DNA of 64,000 nucleotides from Cristatella mucedo (lineage: Eukaryota; Bryozoa; Phylactolaemata; Cristatellidae): assembly GCA_009760855.2 (NCBI GenBank), contig WPIO01000014.1, forward strand, positions 122,001 to 186,000, read 5' to 3'. Numbering within the stretch: position 1 is the first letter of the stretch; every line of letters begins with the position of its first letter. A program made the position numbers and the translations under genes. Positions 54,601-64,000 of this stretch are shown one piece after another. The notes under the pieces were generated by a model. That model saw only the letters and a program-made list of their open reading frames with translations, did not search any database and had not been told where the DNA came from.

Positions 54601-55985
54601 GGTGCCAACTCGTTGAGCATGTCAACTAGTGTTGACTTGTGGCGTTCTACAAATAATGACCAGTCAGACGGGGGATTGAGCAGCAAGGGCGAAGAGAATA
54701 TTCTTCCACGGACAGCATCGATGCCAAGGGTCTTATGGTTTCGCGATTTACAGACGATCTTGGATTCTGAAGAGGACGCACACTATATATTGAACGAGAC
54801 CCGCGTGCGGTCACATGAGGAAAATTTGGTAATAATAGCGAATGATAGCACACTGTTGTGGGAGAATATTAGATTGAATGTGCGACCCATACTGTGAGTC
54901 GGGTCATACACATCAATCACAAGAGAGAATGAGTCAGTCAGTGCACGAAAGTCGTCTTTTAAGCCGATAGTTTAGTTTTCAAAATGAATACTAAAATTGC
55001 CTATAAAGAGTACCGACTGATTTATTCCCCACAGAATAAATGAGATCAGAGAAATCTTATGTAAAGGAGAACTTGGTAGCTGGAGGTGACAGATTGCTAA
55101 AACCGTGGGCAGCTTGTTGTCGGTGGGACTCGGGACTAAACATTCAAAAAATTGCTTCGAGGGGAATGCAAGCGGTTTAAAACTGAGGAAGAAGCGTGAG
55201 ACTATGGCGACTGCTCCACCAGTTTTGATTCACCGCGGCCCTAGGGGTATGAAAGAAGAAAAAGCCTGTCGGCGTTGCGTCTGTTATTGTCAGGCGATTG
55301 GTCTACTTCAGCCACGTTTCGCTCAAGGTGAACAGGTCGAGATTGTCGTAAATAATCACGTCGCCTAGTATTAGTAGTTTTCTTGCACGTTGAGCGAGAA
55401 TTCCAAAGAAAATCGTTAACATGCGCCACTGAGGCTACAGCAGGCCTGATTACCACTAAGTTAGAGCGATTCAAAGCTGAGCTTGAGGAAGATCGCACGT
55501 CGTGACTAAAACAAAGCTGCTATTGCGAATCGAGCGGGCTATGGCCGTGGTCCCCGGGCTGGCTACGCTTTGGCTTTCTTTCGTCAATGCATAATTCACG
55601 TGCCGTAGCAACAGCAACTGCATCTGGGCATGCATTTTAACCACATTACCAAAACCATAATAAGAATGCACAATCAATCATACCTAATAGGCAGGTCACT
55701 AGCAGTCGAATCTAAAGCCGGCCCCTACGTGGCGATTGGGGATCCAGTTTCCATCAGTAAGCGTTTCGATGTCCGTAGGCGCAACAGTTCTTACGCGAAA
55801 CGGTTAAAAAACAAGCAGACATGCTTTCAAAAAGTCTCAGCTGTATTAGTTTCTTTTCATGATGTTCGCAAAAACTTCGATTTTTGCACGATGATCCTTC
55901 AAGAAGAAGCGATTGTAGCGTTTCGTGTCGGCAAGCAGGAATGCGATGCACATACCCCGACACGCCTTCCCAATTACGAAAGAGG
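54601..55985. other. Non-coding stretch
   Basis: No convincing gene. Open stretches at 54613-54897 and 55630-56010 have no recognised domain and are not supported by neighbouring exons or splice sites. Confidence 0.3.
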
Positions 55986-55989
55986 AAGC

Positions 55990-56590
55990 GAACGAGGCGG
56001 TATATTGTAGCGACGCGCCAGCCTGACTTCATTTTAGGGCGCTGATGAACTGTTCGGGGAAAACACCTTTGTCCTCGAGCATTGAGCCAATGTGGTGAGA
56101 TAGGAAGCACTTAAATGCGAGCCGGGTAGCGCTGAGACCAGCTGTGGTAATGTAGCCTGTAGAATTGGTCTGCTATCCGCATGAGTGGCTGATTGAGGTC
56201 GATTGGCCTATCAACAAGCCTCTGCCATAACTCTGTCCAAAAAGAGTCGTCTGGAACCTTTTCGGTATTCAAGCTGGACGGGGTTGCTCATCCGGTGGTC
56301 GAGTAACGGTATTCATTCTATAACATGATGGCCCACGGTGCCGGGCCCAATACCATTAAGCTCTTGCCTCGATGTCCCGGCTAGTTATATAAGAGTAGGG
56401 CGACGCTCGCTCAGGGCTTCGGCCTGGCCTTCGGCTCCGTTTCGACGCTGTCGCAAACAGTTGCCGGACTAGCTTTCTCTAAAAAGCAAGAAAGTATGGC
56501 GAGCTGTTCGCTAGCGATTGACGGGACACAGCGATTCACCGCCAGAATAATTCGGCGGACGCCACCACATACGGTCGTATAGCTGCAAGC
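55990..56590 (-). mobile_element. Second gag-like retroelement remnant
   Basis: On the minus strand it aligns with 105-690: TACGACCGTATGTGGTGGCG, CCGTCAATCGCTAGCGAACA, GGTATTGGGCCCGGCACCGT and a reading with LVDRPIDLNQPLMRIADQFY. The right edge abuts a SINE body. It continues further 3' than the first copy, which was cut by an L2. Confidence 0.45.
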
Positions 56591-56645
56591 GGTGATTATA
56601 GCCGTAAAGACTCTGCTGTCGCTATACAAAAGAGGCTGTCAAATT
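56575..56645 (+). mobile_element. SINE body piece
   Basis: GCTGCAAGCGGTGATTATAG, GCCGTAAAGACTCTGCTGTC and AAAGAGGCTGTCAAATTAGC, without head. Confidence 0.55.
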
Positions 56646-57049
56646 AGCTAGTTTTTTTTATCTGGCATCGATGCATGTATTATACAAGAACTATATGGGG
56701 CTAATGATTCTACAGCAATAGATTTGCAAGCAATTCAGGTCGGAATTCTGCATTTGGAGATGTATGACGAAGCTACAGAAGAAGGTGACCTAGATGCATT
56801 CAAATAAATCTAGAGCTTATGTACATGAATGAATTAACGTTGTATATGGAAAAATAATGCAGCCTCTGAAAATAAGCCCTCGTTGTATCTTTTGTTGCAA
56901 AAATTGATATGCAAGATCCGGACTAGTTTTTAGAGAAATACGGCAGGGGAAGAGGATCAAGATTGGATGAGGTAATTTGCAAAGTCTAAGATGTAGGTCT
57001 AGCTGAGTGGGGGTGCGGAATGGCTGCAGTCTGGTGAAACCCGTTTAGC

Positions 57050-57235
<186 letters not shown>

Positions 57236-58080
57236 CCTGTACCCTCAGTATCTCGACGAGATGGTACCCATGATTCCGGGAAGGGATTCCGACAAGCCTT
57301 TAGAAATCTGCTGGCTCCCCAAAAATATCAGCGGAAACTGAATTTGCTGCTATGTGTAAGGTTTTTATTGAGTGGATTTTTTCTATAAACAGCTCATATT
57401 ACATATAGAGGCAGAGAAATCGAGCAACTTCTTCGCGATAAAGGTTCTGTAGGGCGGTTACACAACTCTCAGGGCGAGCGGAAGTAAAAGAGGTTCAGAT
57501 GATGCAGCCGATATTAATTGAGCTGCCGACTTAAATTAGGATGGCAGCCAATCAAGTTGCCAAGGCGGCGCAGGCTATCGCATCGATCTAAATATGAGTA
57601 TAGGATTCGCAAGCGGTAAGTTGACGACAGATCCCGTGCGGTTCCTCTCCTGCGCAACCGCCACCAAGCCAAATTAACTACTCATCATTACGTCAGCAGG
57701 TGGATTTCAGTACCAGCCAATCGACCGCTCAGGCACCGCCAGGCTAAGCGACGTCAGCTGATCAGTCATAGCAACCGCCATGCTTTATCAACCGTATCCA
57801 TCGCCACACCCATATCAACTGAAATCTCGTCCGCGTCTCCACATAAATTATGTGTGCACGAGTTCAATTGTAAATTTCTCATATTTGATATTTTATTTTA
57901 AATTATATTGATTTTTTTTACCCAAATATTTTTATCTCACGTGCTGTCCAATTATTGTATTAGGTATACCCCGGAATCCCTTGTTCCCTTTGTCGCCATC
58001 TTGAAAAACCGATTGTGGGACTCTCCATTCAAGACCTCAACACTTGTCACCGGCAACCGACTTGTTAACCGAGCGTTACT
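57236..58080 (+). other. Upstream region of the PP1 gene
   Basis: No other gene recognised. It probably contains the PP1 promoter and 5' UTR. A short TTTTATTTTAAATTATATTG AT-rich patch lies about 190 bases upstream of the start codon; no defined promoter motif is assigned. Confidence 0.3.
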
Positions 58081-61971
<3,891 letters not shown>

Positions 61972-63489
61972 GTACGTCGTCGGCTTTTTGCTTTGTCGTT
62001 ATCGTGTGGCATTTGTGTAAGCTCACCACTTTCCATGCAAAAGCTGGCATTGTTTGTATGTGATTATGCTGATGCAGCAGGAGATGCATTTAGAGATACA
62101 ACCTATCTATTAAAGCTGCAAATCCTGCATGCTCCCTGACTAAGTATATCGTGTTTTAGTGTCCTGTGTCGACTTAAGTGACAGATGGTGTGTCTGTAAG
62201 CATTTAGCTGCTTTATACATGGCTAAGCACCGAAATGGATACCAGCAAAAGGCTGTCGTGCTTTAGAGCATGATCTCTCCGGTCGCCAGTGTGTGTTATG
62301 ATGTTGCTTCCAGGTGTGACTAGGTTTGCAGAATCCCACCTCAGCTCATGTACCTTTACATATTATCCGGCTGACTCACTTCCCAGCATCGGTGGTCACA
62401 GATCCCACCTGCCGGTGAAACATCTGTGAGGACTACTTTTTGGGACCGGCTTAAATTATACATGTGCATCACCACCTCATTGCACCAGCACTTGTTCGTT
62501 ATGACTATTCTGCCTTGGGGTCCCTAATAATAGCATCATTCGTTTTTATTCTTCTTTGTCGGTTGCCGATTTTGCTATTGTGTGAACCAGGTTAGCTTAC
62601 ACCAAATACCTTCTTATGCAGGCCATGTGCTTGCTGCATGTGGGTCTTCTGATGTTATATACAGCACAAGCATGCACATGTGAAAAATTATAGACAACTC
62701 AAACTGTGCTTTAGAAAGCAGGCCTGTGTCTTAGCTGATCTAGCTGGTGGTCCTGCTCCACTGACAGCCAAGCTCAGGGTTCTTAGTTATCTATCTAGGA
62801 GGAAAAATCTAAAAGTATTTCAAAATTGTATTTAATATTGTTTTATAAAATGAACGTTAGTCTAATTTTAGGAAATTTTTTCTTCATTTAAAAGATGGCC
62901 AGCTGTCTGTATGTTCTACCTACAAAACTCAGTGCTGATTTCTCTACCTGGCACAGGTAGAGAAATCAGCACTGAGTTTTATTGAGCAGAATGTATAGGC
63001 ATGCTTTCCATCTTTCAAATTTGTATTAACTAAATACTAAGCCCTCCTGAAGACTTTGATGTGCATTCTATTTATACATGTTTATTTCTTACCAGGTGTA
63101 AGCACAGCACGACCTTCGGTCAGTCATACTCATCTGGCAGCTTTCCTTTGTGCAAGCTCAGCCGGACCAAGCAGAAGTCCCATAAGCATCTGTCATCACT
63201 TCAGCCGACAGCGAAGGGGTCATAGTGTAGAGAGCTGTAGCTGCTGGCATGTCATGCCCACCTTTGGAAAAACCTCAAGTTCATAAGTCTTATTGTGTTC
63301 TAGCATTTTATGTTCAGTCTCAAGTGTGTGAATGTATGTTGCAGCTATACACACAAATTAGCAAGTAATATCCCTTTTTTGGTACTCATCATTGCTGACA
63401 GTCATAATAGTGCTATGAATAAATCACATGGGACTCAGTGCAAATGACTGAGCGCCGACTTATCAACTAACTAACGTAGCTTATTATAA
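61972..63489. other. PP1 intron 2 (partial) with a perfect hairpin
   Basis: No exon recognised. The next PP1 exon would begin with the bases for the GDIHGQ motif and no such sequence with a splice acceptor was found. The only structured feature is the inverted repeat near 62924. Confidence 0.4.
62923..62981. repeat. Perfect 27-bp inverted repeat with a 3-base loop
   Basis: The left arm AAAACTCAGTGCTGATTTCT plus CTACCTG is mirrored exactly by CAGGTAGAGAAATCAGCACT plus GAGTTTT; only GCA separates them. It lies within the PP1 intron. Confidence 0.9.
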
Positions 63490-64000
63490 GGTTTGATGGT
63501 CGCTTTTGTTCACCATTGGTAAAGCAGGCACCAGCTGGTGTGCTGGTCCATCTGGCAGTTAGCAGAACTGAGGCATATTTCTCTGTGGGTGCAGCCCTGT
63601 GACCACAATTCTTACGGAACGACACTTACTCTCCTGCTGCCGACTATGGCACATCCATTGCAGCCGTCTTAACAATAATAATGCACTTGATAAAGCGCCC
63701 TCGGAGAACTCAATCTTTTTCTAGGCGCTTTGCATTTGCTGTAAAGGGAAATGCAATTGAATGGTGAGTAAAATCATGCTTGCTAAACTACTGCAGGTCC
63801 ACAAAAGATATCACTGACATTCTCAAATGAAAGCTGGAATCGTATACCCCAAAACAGTTTAAAAGTATAAAACTTGTCTTAAACTGCTACTTCCATGCTA
63901 CTCACTACCTCAACTGCTCTCCTGACTCAGCTATGCCTCCCACTTTCTCCTAGTTGCATGAGATGAAGTCTGTTGGCTACCAAATGGGTACCGAAAGCCG
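63490..64000 (+). mobile_element. Family B L2 3' region, split by a family A tail
   Basis: The family B C-terminal block (ACTCTCCTGCTGCCGACTAT) is interrupted near 63670 and resumes near 63880 (CTGCTACTTCCATGCTACTC). The piece between (about 63671-63795, minus strand) is the family A 3' tail with AACAATAATAATGCACTTGA. The window ends inside the family B copy. Confidence 0.7.

Noticed and set aside
54613-54897. A possible 94-codon gene
   Set aside because: No recognised domain, no splice or promoter context, and it lies next to LINE debris.
62923-62981. A microRNA precursor
   Set aside because: The stem is perfect but only 27 bp with a 3-base loop, unlike a normal animal pre-miRNA. Left as a structural oddity.

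Overview
The window is eukaryotic, almost certainly animal, genomic DNA. It has spliced host genes with GT/AG introns (a protein phosphatase 1 catalytic subunit, a TRIM-type RING/B-box protein, a coiled-coil protein), long CT and GT microsatellites, many 5'-truncated L2/CR1-type LINE copies, a tRNA-headed SINE family and a decayed 18S rRNA copy. The phylum cannot be fixed from the sequence; a spiralian or flatworm-like invertebrate is only a guess.

The most interesting object is a 14.1-kb AT-rich block at about 16084-30220, an integrated DNA virus of the Polinton/adintovirus-like (protein-primed PolB) group. It is bounded by ~120-bp terminal inverted repeats, each itself a long imperfect palindrome. 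From left to right it carries: a protein-primed family B DNA polymerase (+), a small basic and a small acidic protein (+), two related small genes of one family (+), the C-terminal part of a double-jelly-roll-type major capsid protein, a small coiled-coil ORF and an FtsK/A32-type packaging ATPase (all -), a zinc-ribbon protein, an adenain-like cysteine protease and an unknown 162-aa protein (+), a phospholipase A2-like protein and its small paralogue (-), a phage-like HNH-AP2 endonuclease (+), a coiled-coil and a membrane protein (-), and three tandem fibre-like genes (+). No rve integrase was recognised. Several start codons sit directly in the string TATAGAAATG, which looks like a start-coupled viral promoter. 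Most genes carry one or more stop codons or frameshifts and a LINE tail has landed in one of them, so this is an endogenous, probably defective copy.

Region by region: 1-11000 is retroelement debris (a gag-like remnant, L2 fragments, SINEs, one copy of a ~700-bp GC-rich short element). 11069-13905 is a multi-exon coiled-coil gene on the minus strand with a CpG-rich 5' end. 14110-16083 is non-coding DNA ending in a 300-bp CT tract that abuts the viral element. 30221-31417 shows nothing clear. 31418-35402 is a two-exon TRIM gene on the minus strand whose 3' exon start is partly duplicated with its own in-phase splice acceptor. 36490-45385 is LINE/SINE debris with a degenerate TTTAGGG-like tract and short tandem repeats. 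45396-47780 is the decayed 18S copy, interrupted by a second copy of the ~700-bp element. 49560-56600 is LINE debris and a second gag-like remnant. 58081-61971 holds the first two coding exons of PP1 (+), with a full L2 3' half in its first intron and a perfect 27-bp hairpin downstream of exon 2.

Coordinates of repeats are approximate to about 10-30 bases; splice sites were chosen by eye from GT/AG, reading frame and phase.
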